In this document: positions 1 to 6,802 of the stretch, piece after piece
Position numbering within the stretch: position 1 is the first letter of the stretch
Layout of the letters: every line of letters starts with the position of its first letter
DNA from: Fibrobacterota bacterium
GTDB taxonomy: Bacteria > Fibrobacterota > Chitinivibrionia > Chitinivibrionales > JANQEN01
NCBI GenBank assembly: GCA_030619215.1
Contig: JAUXBV010000149.1
Location: forward strand, 1-7,500
Direction: 5' to 3'
DNA: 7,500 nt
The notes under the pieces: generated by a model
Told to the model about the DNA's origin: nothing
Seen by the model: the letters and a program-made list of their open reading frames with translations, nothing else
The model's database searches: none
Made by a program: the position numbers and the translations under genes

Positions 1-2
1 CG

Positions 3-389
3 AACGAAAATTATGGCTTTATTTTAATAAGTGATGAAGAAATGAACAATACTCAACGCGCCTATGCTTCTTCAGACTTTACAGACAGCATTTCACTAAG
101 ACCAAAACTGACAATAGAAACTGGAACCGCTGTTACCTACTTTCCACAGATAGGGCTGAAAGATAAAATAAACCTTAAAATAACAAATTCAGCAGTAAGT
201 TTTTCATTACCATTTAACAATAGCCTTGTGACGATAAGTAATGCAAGAGGCCAAAAGGTTGCGTTATTTGAAAGAAACTATGGAAACAAATACGAGATAC
301 CTTTAGCTAAACTTGGTGCCGGTGTTCACTTTCTCACTATAAAACATGATAATAAAAACGAAACAGTGAAGTTCTTTGTTATTAAATAA
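3..389 (+). CDS. C-terminal part of a secreted protein: DNRLRE-like end plus type IX-like sorting domain (5' end outside window)
   Basis: The frame is open from the left edge (first complete codon at 3), so the ATG at 42 is very likely an internal methionine and the gene starts outside the window; 128 residues are visible. The first ~45 residues (GFILISDEE, then YASSDFTDS and RPKLTIE) look like the end of a DNRLRE-type beta-rich module, whose members usually close with a 'YaSse...RPkLvv' pattern. The last ~70 residues form a compact beta domain with VTISNARGQKVALF, then IPLAKLGAGVHFLTI and a final VKFFVIK. This is the typical shape of a Por/type IX secretion C-terminal sorting domain. Such proteins are exported and fixed to, or released from, the cell surface. 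Catalytic or binding modules would lie upstream and cannot be seen. The gene converges on the propeller lipoprotein, with a 40-bp gap. Confidence 0.8.
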   Translation, partial: NENYGFILISDEEMNNTQRAYASSDFTDSISLRPKLTIETGTAVTYFPQIGLKDKINLKITNSAVSFSLPFNNSLVTISNARGQKVALFERNYGNKYEIPLAKLGAGVHFLTIKHDNKNETVKFFVIK

Positions 390-411
390 CACTTGAGTTA
401 AAGCTGTTCTG

Positions 412-445
412 GGTTTATAGGTTCGGTTGTTAATATCCTAAAACC
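412..445. terminator. Possible bidirectional stem-loop between convergent genes
   Basis: GGTTTATAGG (412-421) can pair with CCTAAAACC (437-445), leaving one bulged base and a ~15-nt loop. It sits at the junction of two convergent genes and overlaps the stop codon of the minus-strand propeller gene. There is no clear T-run on either side, so a classical intrinsic terminator is not well supported. The position is the main argument. Confidence 0.25.
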
Positions 446-1713
446 GACACGAAGCCTGAACTGTAATTGGAAACAAATACAAGATTTCCAGCAGGAAGCA
501 CTGCTATTCCCTTTGTTACTCCTCCAACTTTTATTTCTTCAATAACCGTATTTGTTTCGGTTTTAATCACCGATACCTTATTATACAGTAAGTTTGTCAC
601 GTAAACATATTTTCCATTTGGCAGTACCCTGACATCCCTGGGATAACCACTAACAGGTATCGTACAGAAAACACTATGGTCAGAGGTACGAATAACGGTC
701 ACCATTTCCTTCCATGGATTTACTATATACACATATTCACCATTGGGAAGTACAACAATGCCTTTTGAAGCTCCGTGAACCGGTATCCATTTTTCAACAC
801 TATTATCGGATGTTCTAATAACAGCAACCGAGTCACTATTGCAATTCGTTACATAGAGATATTCACCGCCGGGAAGGATACCAATATGCCTTGGCGAGCC
901 GACAAGGTCTGTTTGGTTAACAATTTCATTGTTTACCGGATTAATCGTTGTGATATATGGTCCTGTAAATATAGCAGCATATAAATAGTTACCTGCCGGA
1001 TGCGCTTTTATGCCTTTTGCACTACCGCTTAATTGGATGGTGTCAATAACAGAATTATTGATAGTTTGGATAACAGAGATAGTACTGATATTATAATTTG
1101 TAACATATACAATATCTCCCGAAGGCATTATTGTAATACCGATCGGTTTCATACCCACTGGAATCGAGTCAATAACCGTAAAGGTGTTGGTCTGAATCGT
1201 AAATACAATATCTTTATGTTCCTCAACACAATATACCGTTTCACCTGAAGGATGCGCACACATAAAACCCGGGTACATTGCGGTTTTAATTGTTTCAATT
1301 ACCCGATAGGGATAGTCGCGAATAAAAACATTCACCCCCTCTTCATTACTCCAGCAAGAAGATGACTGGTCATCGAATGTTTTTACTATATAGTAATATT
1401 CTTTATCCAGAGATACGGTAGAATCAACAAACGTCGTTTCTTCAACTGCATTTGCCGTAAAAAGTATTGTTGCATTATGTTCATTTTCTACAATATCAGG
1501 TGATATTGAACGGTAAAGGGTATAATGGTCAAAATTGCGGTCATGGCAAGCAGTCCAGGATAAAATTACACGGCAATAATTTCCTGTTGTATCACAGATA
1601 CTTTGTCCGGTTAACACAGAGGATGTTTGCCCTACATTCTCCGGTGAGAGGGAACACGACAACAAATAAAATAGAAACAGTTGAAATACAATATATTGAT
1701 ATTTCATTACCAT
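430..1713 (-). CDS. Lipoprotein with fibronectin-III-like domain and seven-bladed YVTN beta-propeller
   Basis: This 427-residue protein has a hydrophobic signal (residues 5-19) ending in the lipobox L17-L18-S19-C20, so it should be lipidated at C20. Ser follows C20 rather than Asp, which under E. coli rules favours the outer membrane. Residues ~45-130 look like one fibronectin type III domain (ILSW, HYTLYRS, EYYYIVKTFDD). From ~135 to the end there are seven ~42-residue repeats, each with a 'hP.G..hYVTN' core: YCVEE 161, YVTNY 203, YAAIF 245, YVTNC 287, YIVNP 329, YVTNL 371 and FVSNY 413. Seven repeats fit a closed seven-bladed propeller. YVTN propellers usually bind proteins or surface ligands, and no enzyme function can be assigned. 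The start could be M1 or M3 (MKYQ), because no strong ribosome site is present. The gene follows the polyferredoxin after 54 nt and is probably the last gene of the operon, though it might be transcribed separately. Confidence 0.85.
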   Translation of the reverse strand: MVMKYQYIVFQLFLFYLLSCSLSPENVGQTSSVLTGQSICDTTGNYCRVILSWTACHDRNFDHYTLYRSISPDIVENEHNATILFTANAVEETTFVDSTVSLDKEYYYIVKTFDDQSSSCWSNEEGVNVFIRDYPYRVIETIKTAMYPGFMCAHPSGETVYCVEEHKDIVFTIQTNTFTVIDSIPVGMKPIGITIMPSGDIVYVTNYNISTISVIQTINNSVIDTIQLSGSAKGIKAHPAGNYLYAAIFTGPYITTINPVNNEIVNQTDLVGSPRHIGILPGGEYLYVTNCNSDSVAVIRTSDNSVEKWIPVHGASKGIVVLPNGEYVYIVNPWKEMVTVIRTSDHSVFCTIPVSGYPRDVRVLPNGKYVYVTNLLYNKVSVIKTETNTVIEEIKVGGVTKGIAVLPAGNLVFVSNYSSGFVSVLGY

Positions 1714-1767
1714 TTTAGTACAACTTTAAGTTTACCACATGCATACCACCAAAGATATAAATAACAT

Positions 1768-3309
1768 TTATTTTCTTTTTTTAGGCTTCTTTTTTTTATC
1801 CCTGACCTTTATCCTTCTCTCACCACTGGAGAATACCTGAATCGCAGACTCGTGTTTGACAGGACAATAGTGCTCGCATACGCCGCATCCGTTGCATTTT
1901 CTTCTGTCAACTTCCGGAACTTTCCACTCCCTTGTCTCCGTTACAATTGTTTTTTCCTTAATCGCATCATAGGGACATTGTTTTATACAGATTGCGCAGG
2001 GATATTTCTGAAGCCATGGGCGGCACCTGCTGCGGTCAACCACTGCATTACCTATTTTGATCTTCGGCTTTTGCTCTATCGCTACCGGTAAAAGGGCACC
2101 GGTCGGGCAGGCTTCGGAACAGCGGGTGCAATCTTCTTTGCAGTATCCGAGGCGCGGTATCAGTTTTGGTGTATTCCAAACTGCCAACCCGTCCGATCCT
2201 ATGGTGCATGGGTGAAGAGCATTTTCCGGGCAAACGCTGATACATGCGCTACAGGTTATGCATCTTGCTAAAAACTCATGCTCCTCTATTGCGCCTGGTG
2301 GGCGTATCGGTGTAGGATTGTAGCGTCTTTTTATTGATATCAGCCATATTCTTTGGTGCGACCTATTAGCAATTACCGGCATAAAGAACATTCCGGCGAA
2401 AATTCCGCCGACGACTCGACGCCTGTCAATATCCGGGCCATAAGTATTAGGACTAAGGGGCTTTCCCAAAGAGAAAAAGGTACACTCTCGTTTGTCGGCT
2501 GAGCAGGCTCCACACAGTATACATTCGGAAGTGGATGTGTTCTCATGGTTGTCACTTGATATGGCTCTTGTTGGGCAAATACGTTTAGCGCATAATCCAC
2601 AATCGGTGCATTTTTCCCAATTTATCTTCCTCGTAAAAATGGTAAGCCTGCTTATTACTCCAAGGAAAGCCCCACTCGGGCATATATACTGGCACCAGAA
2701 CCTTCTGTCAAAAATCGCACCGGCAAGTATTAATACAAAAAGGAGAAAGGTTACCAGGCTGCCGGCAAATGCTCCATTCAGGAGAATTGGGGATTGTGCT
2801 ATCTTTTCCCCGCCAATTTTAAAGAACCCCAATAGTGAAATGAAAAAGGGGTGTACTATAATTCCAAAAACGCGTGGAACAATACATAGCGGGTCCATAA
2901 ATAATGGAAAGGTAAGCCCGCCAATGGCAAGTATTATAAATCCAATAAGCAGAATATATTTAAGTGCCTGAAGTTTGAGAGGAGGTCTTAGCGGTTGTTT
3001 AACTTTTTCTTTCCCTCTGAGGATACGGTCTGACAGGTCAATGATACTTCCGAGGGGGCAGGCAAACCCGCAAAAAACCCTGCCAAACAATACTGTTATT
3101 ATTAAAATAACAATCCCTATTATCAGATAGGGCACAATAACACTGCGCGAAGCAATGGATGTTATTAAAGTTGAAAAGGGATTTACACTGAGGAACCACG
3201 CAAGGCCGCTGTTACCTGCATTTACCCGGAAAAAATCAAATGTAAAAAAAACTAAACTGAAAATTAAAAAGAAAATTATCTGGGAGATAATACGAATTTT
3301 TCTCAGCAC
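1768..3309 (-). CDS. Membrane polyferredoxin, NapH-NapG-like fusion with six 4Fe-4S motifs
   Basis: This 513-residue protein joins two parts. Residues 1-290 are NapH-like: about five membrane segments, two membrane-edge CxxxCP motifs (C80/C84 and C206/C210), then two cluster motifs (C234-C237-C240-C245 and C263-C266-C269-C276). Residues ~295-500 are NapG-like: a DRRRVVGG segment with a short hydrophobic stretch (299-314), the family phrase RPPGA (336-340), and four cluster motifs (C350/353/356/360, C390/394/397/401, C429/438/441/445, C472/475/478/482). NapH and NapG move electrons from quinol to periplasmic nitrate reductase. No nitrate reductase is present here, so only electron transfer from the membrane pool is inferred. 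The C-terminus is a Lys/Arg tail. The start is GTG, supported by AAGGAG eight bases upstream. A 98-nt gap separates it from the DsbD-like gene upstream in the operon. Confidence 0.9.
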   Translation of the reverse strand: MLRKIRIISQIIFFLIFSLVFFTFDFFRVNAGNSGLAWFLSVNPFSTLITSIASRSVIVPYLIIGIVILIITVLFGRVFCGFACPLGSIIDLSDRILRGKEKVKQPLRPPLKLQALKYILLIGFIILAIGGLTFPLFMDPLCIVPRVFGIIVHPFFISLLGFFKIGGEKIAQSPILLNGAFAGSLVTFLLFVLILAGAIFDRRFWCQYICPSGAFLGVISRLTIFTRKINWEKCTDCGLCAKRICPTRAISSDNHENTSTSECILCGACSADKRECTFFSLGKPLSPNTYGPDIDRRRVVGGIFAGMFFMPVIANRSHQRIWLISIKRRYNPTPIRPPGAIEEHEFLARCITCSACISVCPENALHPCTIGSDGLAVWNTPKLIPRLGYCKEDCTRCSEACPTGALLPVAIEQKPKIKIGNAVVDRSRCRPWLQKYPCAICIKQCPYDAIKEKTIVTETREWKVPEVDRRKCNGCGVCEHYCPVKHESAIQVFSSGERRIKVRDKKKKPKKRK

Positions 3310-3317
3310 TTTAAAGA

Positions 3318-3323
3318 CTCCTT
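3318..3323 (-). promoter_or_regulatory. Ribosome binding site fixing the GTG start of the polyferredoxin
   Basis: On the minus strand AAGGAG lies eight bases before GTG at 3309. It is one of only two strong Shine-Dalgarno sites in the operon, the other being at 7233-7237. Here it decides a non-ATG start. Confidence 0.7.
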
Positions 3324-3360
3324 ACATTACAATGATGCCCCTCACGCAGAATTATAATTT

Positions 3361-3388
3361 TGCTCTTCCTTTGCAAAGCAATAGAGCA
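3361..3388 (-). other. Intercistronic stem-loop in the 98-nt gap
   Basis: TGCTCT (3361-3366) pairs with AGAGCA (3383-3388), and the loop carries the palindrome CTTTGCAAAG (3369-3378). It lies between the DsbD-like gene and the polyferredoxin, the widest gap inside the run. It has no T-tract, so it is more likely an RNA processing or stability element than a full terminator, if it acts at all. Confidence 0.3.
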
Positions 3389-3407
3389 TTCTTATTCAAA
3401 ATAGTTT

Positions 3408-4442
3408 TTATCTCCTTTCCCTGCCAAAAACCGAATTTCCCATGTTGAAAAATGAGCCATGCTCTTTATCGAGTTTAAAATAACGGGTATTAAAAAATTC
3501 AATTAACTGCCATGCATATAAGTCACTATAAATGGAATCATCCGCAGGCTGAGGGAGGACTATAACAAATCTGCCGGGCCTTTTTATAGACTCGGGTTTT
3601 ATACCTGTTTCCTCCGGCCATTTATAATCGATCAATACATACCCGCTATCAGGGATTACTTGTATATTGTCAATGAGATACACCTCGCCTGCCCTATGCT
3701 GCATTAACGTATCACGTAACGCAGTAAATGTAGAAGTATCTTTTGTAAGGATGCAGGCCCTGCTGCTGTCCATCACCGATATAATAATCTTCTCCTCGAA
3801 ATCTTCCTTTAACTGTTTCTGCTCTTTTATCATTTTGAACGTAGATATCCCGGCCAGCGAAATGAACCATGTACCCACACATACTGAAGAAATTATCGCG
3901 AGAATTCTAAAAATCTTTTTATTGCCGATTACCCCAAATACGGCCAGGGGAATAAGATAGATATTGGTTCCAAAAAAAAAGGCCATAAACAGCAATCCAC
4001 CTGAAACAGGGCCCGAAAGGTCTACGGCACGGGTTAAAGCGATCAAAAAGGAGGGACAAAAATTTATTCCTGTTACAACCCCTAACAGAAACGGGCTGTC
4101 CGCAAAGCGCCCCCAACGGCTTGCAATGCATCCTTTTTCACGCTGGTGGGTTCTGAATGCCGATATGAAAAGGACAATTGATAAGAGAACATACGCGACA
4201 GCCGTAAACCAGCTTCTGTTCAACTGGCCTATCTCTCTTCCGACAATACCGGCGCCGATCCCGAAAAGGGTGTACGTAATAAACCGGCCGATGGAAATTT
4301 TCAGAAGATTAATAAGGCTTTGGGACCAATTGGCTCCCCGCTGCATTAAATAAGGGGAATAGATAAAGCCGCATGTAAAAAGGCACAGGTGGCCGGTTGC
4401 TATCCCCAGCAGAAAACCTTCACTCAGGTACCGGAGTATCAT
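3408..4442 (-). CDS. DsbD/CcdA-like (DsbD_2, 'TauE/SafE-type') six-helix membrane protein with extra C-terminal domain
   Basis: This 344-residue protein has six hydrophobic segments in residues ~5-201, followed by a soluble region (~205-344). TM1 carries C20-x3-C24 in GHLCLFTCG, and TM4 carries C129-P130 in GINFCPSFLIAL. One Cys in TM1 and one in TM4 is the pattern of the redox-active pair in DsbD/CcdA, and the 'GTN.YLIPL' segment in TM5 also fits DsbD_2 members. That family moves thiol reducing power across the cytoplasmic membrane. Annotation pipelines often call such proteins sulfite exporters, which is unlikely here. The C-terminal region starts with a charged, coil-like stretch (205-218), has a single Cys (C230) and no CxxC, so it is not thioredoxin; I do not recognise it. 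The ATG overlaps the TGA of the barrel gene (ATGA), implying translational coupling. A plausible job is keeping exported ferredoxin cysteines reduced. Confidence 0.75.
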   Translation of the reverse strand: MILRYLSEGFLLGIATGHLCLFTCGFIYSPYLMQRGANWSQSLINLLKISIGRFITYTLFGIGAGIVGREIGQLNRSWFTAVAYVLLSIVLFISAFRTHQREKGCIASRWGRFADSPFLLGVVTGINFCPSFLIALTRAVDLSGPVSGGLLFMAFFFGTNIYLIPLAVFGVIGNKKIFRILAIISSVCVGTWFISLAGISTFKMIKEQKQLKEDFEEKIIISVMDSSRACILTKDTSTFTALRDTLMQHRAGEVYLIDNIQVIPDSGYVLIDYKWPEETGIKPESIKRPGRFVIVLPQPADDSIYSDLYAWQLIEFFNTRYFKLDKEHGSFFNMGNSVFGRERR

Positions 4443-5755
4443 AGGTAATTGGTCAATCCGAAAAACAGGCGAAGGGTATTGACAAATGCAGGATCCGGGT
4501 CATCCCAGTCGAACATCTTATACTCAGCACCACAGTTCAAGGAAAATTTTTTGAAGAAAGCCGAATTTTGTGCCCCTATTTTATAACGAACCATTAATTC
4601 CAGATCAGCCCGGTGGAATGAATATCCACTGCTGAGCGTATCGGTATCCTGAACAATACCTGTCTTACCCACACGTTCATCCCACATCCAGTATGCTCTT
4701 ACTCCGGGTATGATATCTAGTTTTGGGATAGATGCTATATCTGCCGAAGCATACCCGCATAAGCGGGGAAAAAATGTTCCTAATGTTCCCCAACCCCCGA
4801 CTTCAACAGATGATAGATTTTTCCATGCATTTCTGAATGCAAGCTCATATCTCTGCTTTACAAACCATTGAGAGCCTGTAGCCGGGGCAACCTCATATTC
4901 CAGATCACCTTTCAGAAACATACGCGGTTTTAATTTATAGAAAAGGCGAACATGCGATGTAATCCCAAGCTGGTCGGCATAACCCCTCTCATCCATGATT
5001 GAACACATATAATAACGAGGTAAAAGCTCACCGGTTCCTCTTAATTTCCGCTTAAAGAGCACGAAATCGCTTCCAACTCCAAGGGAGACATTTGCTATAT
5101 TGTACCCGCCATAATCATTAAAATCATGCTTAGCCACACCCCTTGCAATAATCTGCAATTTTTCTTCCACTAATGAGAAAACCATTGAGCCATTAAACCA
5201 TAAATCCGATTCATGCTGGTCTGCTTTGCTTTCCCCCAGCCGGTAATAATCATATAACAGATTATTATACAGTAGGTTAGCCATAATATTCATTCGCTTG
5301 GCAGGTATTTCCCAAAAGAAATCAGCACTATTTTTAAATCTCTGAACCATGGTTGCATCAATATGGGGAGTCTTTGATTTATAAAAAACTGGGAAATCAT
5401 TCTCAAGGCTGTTTATGAAGGCTTGTGAAATGTATTTTATCTGCATTGTTCCAAGGCCCTTAAATTCCAACCCAAGAGAAGCGCGTGACCTTACCGGATG
5501 ATTAACCGACCTTCCGGGGAATTTATTTGTTGCAGTGGTAATACCGTCAAACTCCTCACTGACAAGCAGTCCGAATTTCTCGGTAAAAGGAAAGTTGCCA
5601 AAATAGCGAAGGACAAGCTCATGCACCCATTCGTCGAGCTTTGTGTTTTCAGCTTCTTTCTGCCCGCCAACAAGATTGTAGGTAAACTCAATATCCTGTG
5701 CACTGAAGGAGGCAAAGGATAAAAAAGCCAATAATATCAATCCTGTTTTCTTCAT
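4439..5755 (-). CDS. Predicted outer-membrane beta-barrel protein
   Basis: This 438-residue protein starts with MKKTGLILLAFLSFASFSA, a standard Sec signal peptide with cleavage likely near residue 18-19. The rest is a long series of amphipathic strands with alternating hydrophobic residues and aromatic girdle residues, for example RASLGLEFKGLGTMQIKYI and RADLELMVRYKIGA, closing with the strand-like NTLRLFFGLTNYL. At least a dozen strands are visible, so a barrel of roughly 14-18 strands is likely; I cannot place it in a named family. It has no CxxCH and no iron-sulfur motif, so it would be a channel or sheath rather than a redox protein. The frame continues upstream to 5800, but that start would overlap the ferredoxin gene and put extra residues before the signal peptide, so the ATG at 5755 was chosen (10-nt gap, weak TAGG site). 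Its stop overlaps the DsbD-like start. Confidence 0.75.
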   Translation of the reverse strand: MKKTGLILLAFLSFASFSAQDIEFTYNLVGGQKEAENTKLDEWVHELVLRYFGNFPFTEKFGLLVSEEFDGITTATNKFPGRSVNHPVRSRASLGLEFKGLGTMQIKYISQAFINSLENDFPVFYKSKTPHIDATMVQRFKNSADFFWEIPAKRMNIMANLLYNNLLYDYYRLGESKADQHESDLWFNGSMVFSLVEEKLQIIARGVAKHDFNDYGGYNIANVSLGVGSDFVLFKRKLRGTGELLPRYYMCSIMDERGYADQLGITSHVRLFYKLKPRMFLKGDLEYEVAPATGSQWFVKQRYELAFRNAWKNLSSVEVGGWGTLGTFFPRLCGYASADIASIPKLDIIPGVRAYWMWDERVGKTGIVQDTDTLSSGYSFHRADLELMVRYKIGAQNSAFFKKFSLNCGAEYKMFDWDDPDPAFVNTLRLFFGLTNYL

Positions 5756-5765
5756 ATACAAAAAC

Positions 5766-6023
5766 CTATTGAATCGCATCATAGGGGCACGCGTCAACAC
5801 ACTGACCGCAATTTATACATCTGGATACGTCAATGACAGCTTTGTTGTTAAGCATTATTACTGCATCAGCATTACAAACCTTGACACACTCTCCACAGCC
5901 AACACACCTATACTGGCTTACCGTTAAATATGCTCCGGAAGTAGGACCCGGATCACAGGCAAACAGGACTGCCATGAAGATACTTAACAAAACTGCAATA
6001 ATAACTCTTTTAAGCTGTTTCAT
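5766..6023 (-). CDS. Ferredoxin lipoprotein with two 4Fe-4S motifs
   Basis: This 85-residue protein has a signal (MKQLKRVIIAVLLSIF...) ending in the lipobox L20-F21-A22-C23, so it should be exported and lipidated at C23. After a short linker it is a bacterial-type dicluster ferredoxin: C40/C43/C46/C50 and C69/C72/C75/C79-P80, both with intact CxxCxxCxxxC spacing. The first motif ends C-N rather than C-P. Asp24 follows the lipid Cys; in E. coli this retains lipoproteins in the inner membrane, but the rule may not hold in this lineage. The start at 6023 shares one base with the stop of the preceding ferredoxin gene (TAATG) and puts the signal at the very N-terminus. An in-frame ATG at 6059 would overlap that gene by 37 bp and is rejected. 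It lies just before the barrel gene, suggesting a carrier between membrane and outer membrane. Confidence 0.88.
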   Translation of the reverse strand: MKQLKRVIIAVLLSIFMAVLFACDPGPTSGAYLTVSQYRCVGCGECVKVCNADAVIMLNNKAVIDVSRCINCGQCVDACPYDAIQ

Positions 6024-6295
6024 TAACGCACTGCTCCATATGAACAGATGTCTACACATTTATCGCACGCAATACACTCTTCCGTATTTATAACAGCTTT
6101 ACCACGTATGACACTGATAGCTTTACCTTTTTTAGGGCACACACGCACACAATCGCCGCACCCGACACATTCCGGAGGATAGACATGGGGTTTTAACTTT
6201 GCCCCGATACCAATCCCCACGATAAGCATACATATAATTGAAAAGGTGATAAAAATCCTTTTCTTCATGCTTTTATTCTTTATTTTAATCTTCAT
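6023..6295 (-). CDS. Membrane-anchored or exported ferredoxin with two 4Fe-4S motifs
   Basis: This 90-residue protein has a Lys-rich N-terminus, one hydrophobic segment (residues ~14-32, IFITFSIICMLIVGIGIGA), then a dicluster ferredoxin. Cluster motifs are C43/C46/C49/C53-P54 and C74/C77/C80/C84. The first is followed by an unusual KKGK insertion, and the second ends C-S instead of C-P. No lipobox is present after the hydrophobic segment and no clear cleavage site, so an uncleaved signal anchor on the outer face of the cytoplasmic membrane is likely. The start could be M1 (6295) or M10 (6268). M1 is chosen because it lies 8 nt after the stop of the fn3 gene, consistent with reinitiation; neither has a strong ribosome site. 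Sequence similarity to the ferredoxin lipoprotein downstream suggests duplication. Its electron partner is unknown. Confidence 0.85.
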   Translation of the reverse strand: MKIKIKNKSMKKRIFITFSIICMLIVGIGIGAKLKPHVYPPECVGCGDCVRVCPKKGKAISVIRGKAVINTEECIACDKCVDICSYGAVR

Positions 6296-6303
6296 ATAAA
6301 CAG

Positions 6304-6774
6304 CTATTCAGAAAGTGTATTAAAATTTACTTCCACGTGTTCAGTTACGGAAAAATACTGCCACACCATCCATGCATAATACTCTGTGTTTGGTGATAAA
6401 TTATCTATGGTATACTTATATGTTACATCTCTGATGAAATTATTTGGCTCTCTGTTGAGAATCTCCTCAAAAGTATAACTGCTATCGCTGGAACTAAGCC
6501 GGATCCATATGTCACGATCTTTATAGCTATCTGTTTCGAACCGCAAATAGAGAATCACCCTGTTCCTTTCAATAGAACCGCCTTTAATATGAAGGCCGTT
6601 ACCACCGGATGAAACCGGTGTTATATCTGTGGGTATGTCACTGTCCGGTATACTTGATACAGGCGATTTATCAATAGTGTCGGAGCAATCGATAATTATT
6701 CCGAATGAGGTAATTAAGAGAAGAATTATAAATAGATTAATAAAGGAGAACAGGGGCCTTTTATACATTGTCAT
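6304..6774 (-). CDS. Small exported fibronectin-III-like protein, possible lipoprotein
   Basis: This 156-residue protein has a hydrophobic signal (residues ~8-28) followed by D29-C30, a linker rich in Ser, Pro, Asp and Gly (~31-60), and one beta domain (~61-154). That domain ends with YKYTIDNLSPNTEYYAWM and VEVNFNTLS, the usual E/F/G-strand pattern of fibronectin type III. If C30 is lipidated, the lipobox I27-I28-D29-C30 is non-canonical because Asp is at -1; otherwise the segment is a cleaved signal or an anchor. The start may be M1 or M3. It has no redox motif, yet sits between two ferredoxin genes, with gaps of 28 and 8 nt. It could be a scaffold or docking partner of the exported ferredoxins or the barrel. 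This is inference from position only. Confidence 0.75.
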   Translation of the reverse strand: MTMYKRPLFSFINLFIILLLITSFGIIIDCSDTIDKSPVSSIPDSDIPTDITPVSSGGNGLHIKGGSIERNRVILYLRFETDSYKDRDIWIRLSSSDSSYTFEEILNREPNNFIRDVTYKYTIDNLSPNTEYYAWMVWQYFSVTEHVEVNFNTLSE

Positions 6775-6802
6775 CCGTTTCTGGCAATTCGAGCAACAGC
6801 TT

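Noticed and set aside
42..389. Independent small gene starting at ATG 42
   Set aside because: The frame stays open to the window edge and the residues before 42 continue the DNRLRE-like domain.
2492..2971. 159-residue plus-strand reading frame
   Set aside because: It lies wholly opposite the polyferredoxin, whose cysteine motifs show which strand codes; no recognisable domain on the plus strand.
1768..3309. True nitrate reductase NapGH assignment
   Set aside because: No napA, napB or other nap gene is nearby; only the electron-transfer architecture is shared, so no symbol was given.
3964..4353. 129-residue plus-strand reading frame
   Set aside because: Antisense to the membrane helices of the DsbD-like gene; the sequence is typical of a shadow frame.
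5756..5800. Longer start for the barrel gene at 5800
   Set aside because: It would overlap the ferredoxin lipoprotein and place 15 residues before a standard MKK signal peptide.
6024..6059. Longer start for the ferredoxin lipoprotein at 6059
   Set aside because: It overlaps the upstream ferredoxin; the ATG at 6023 gives a TAATG junction and an N-terminal lipoprotein signal.
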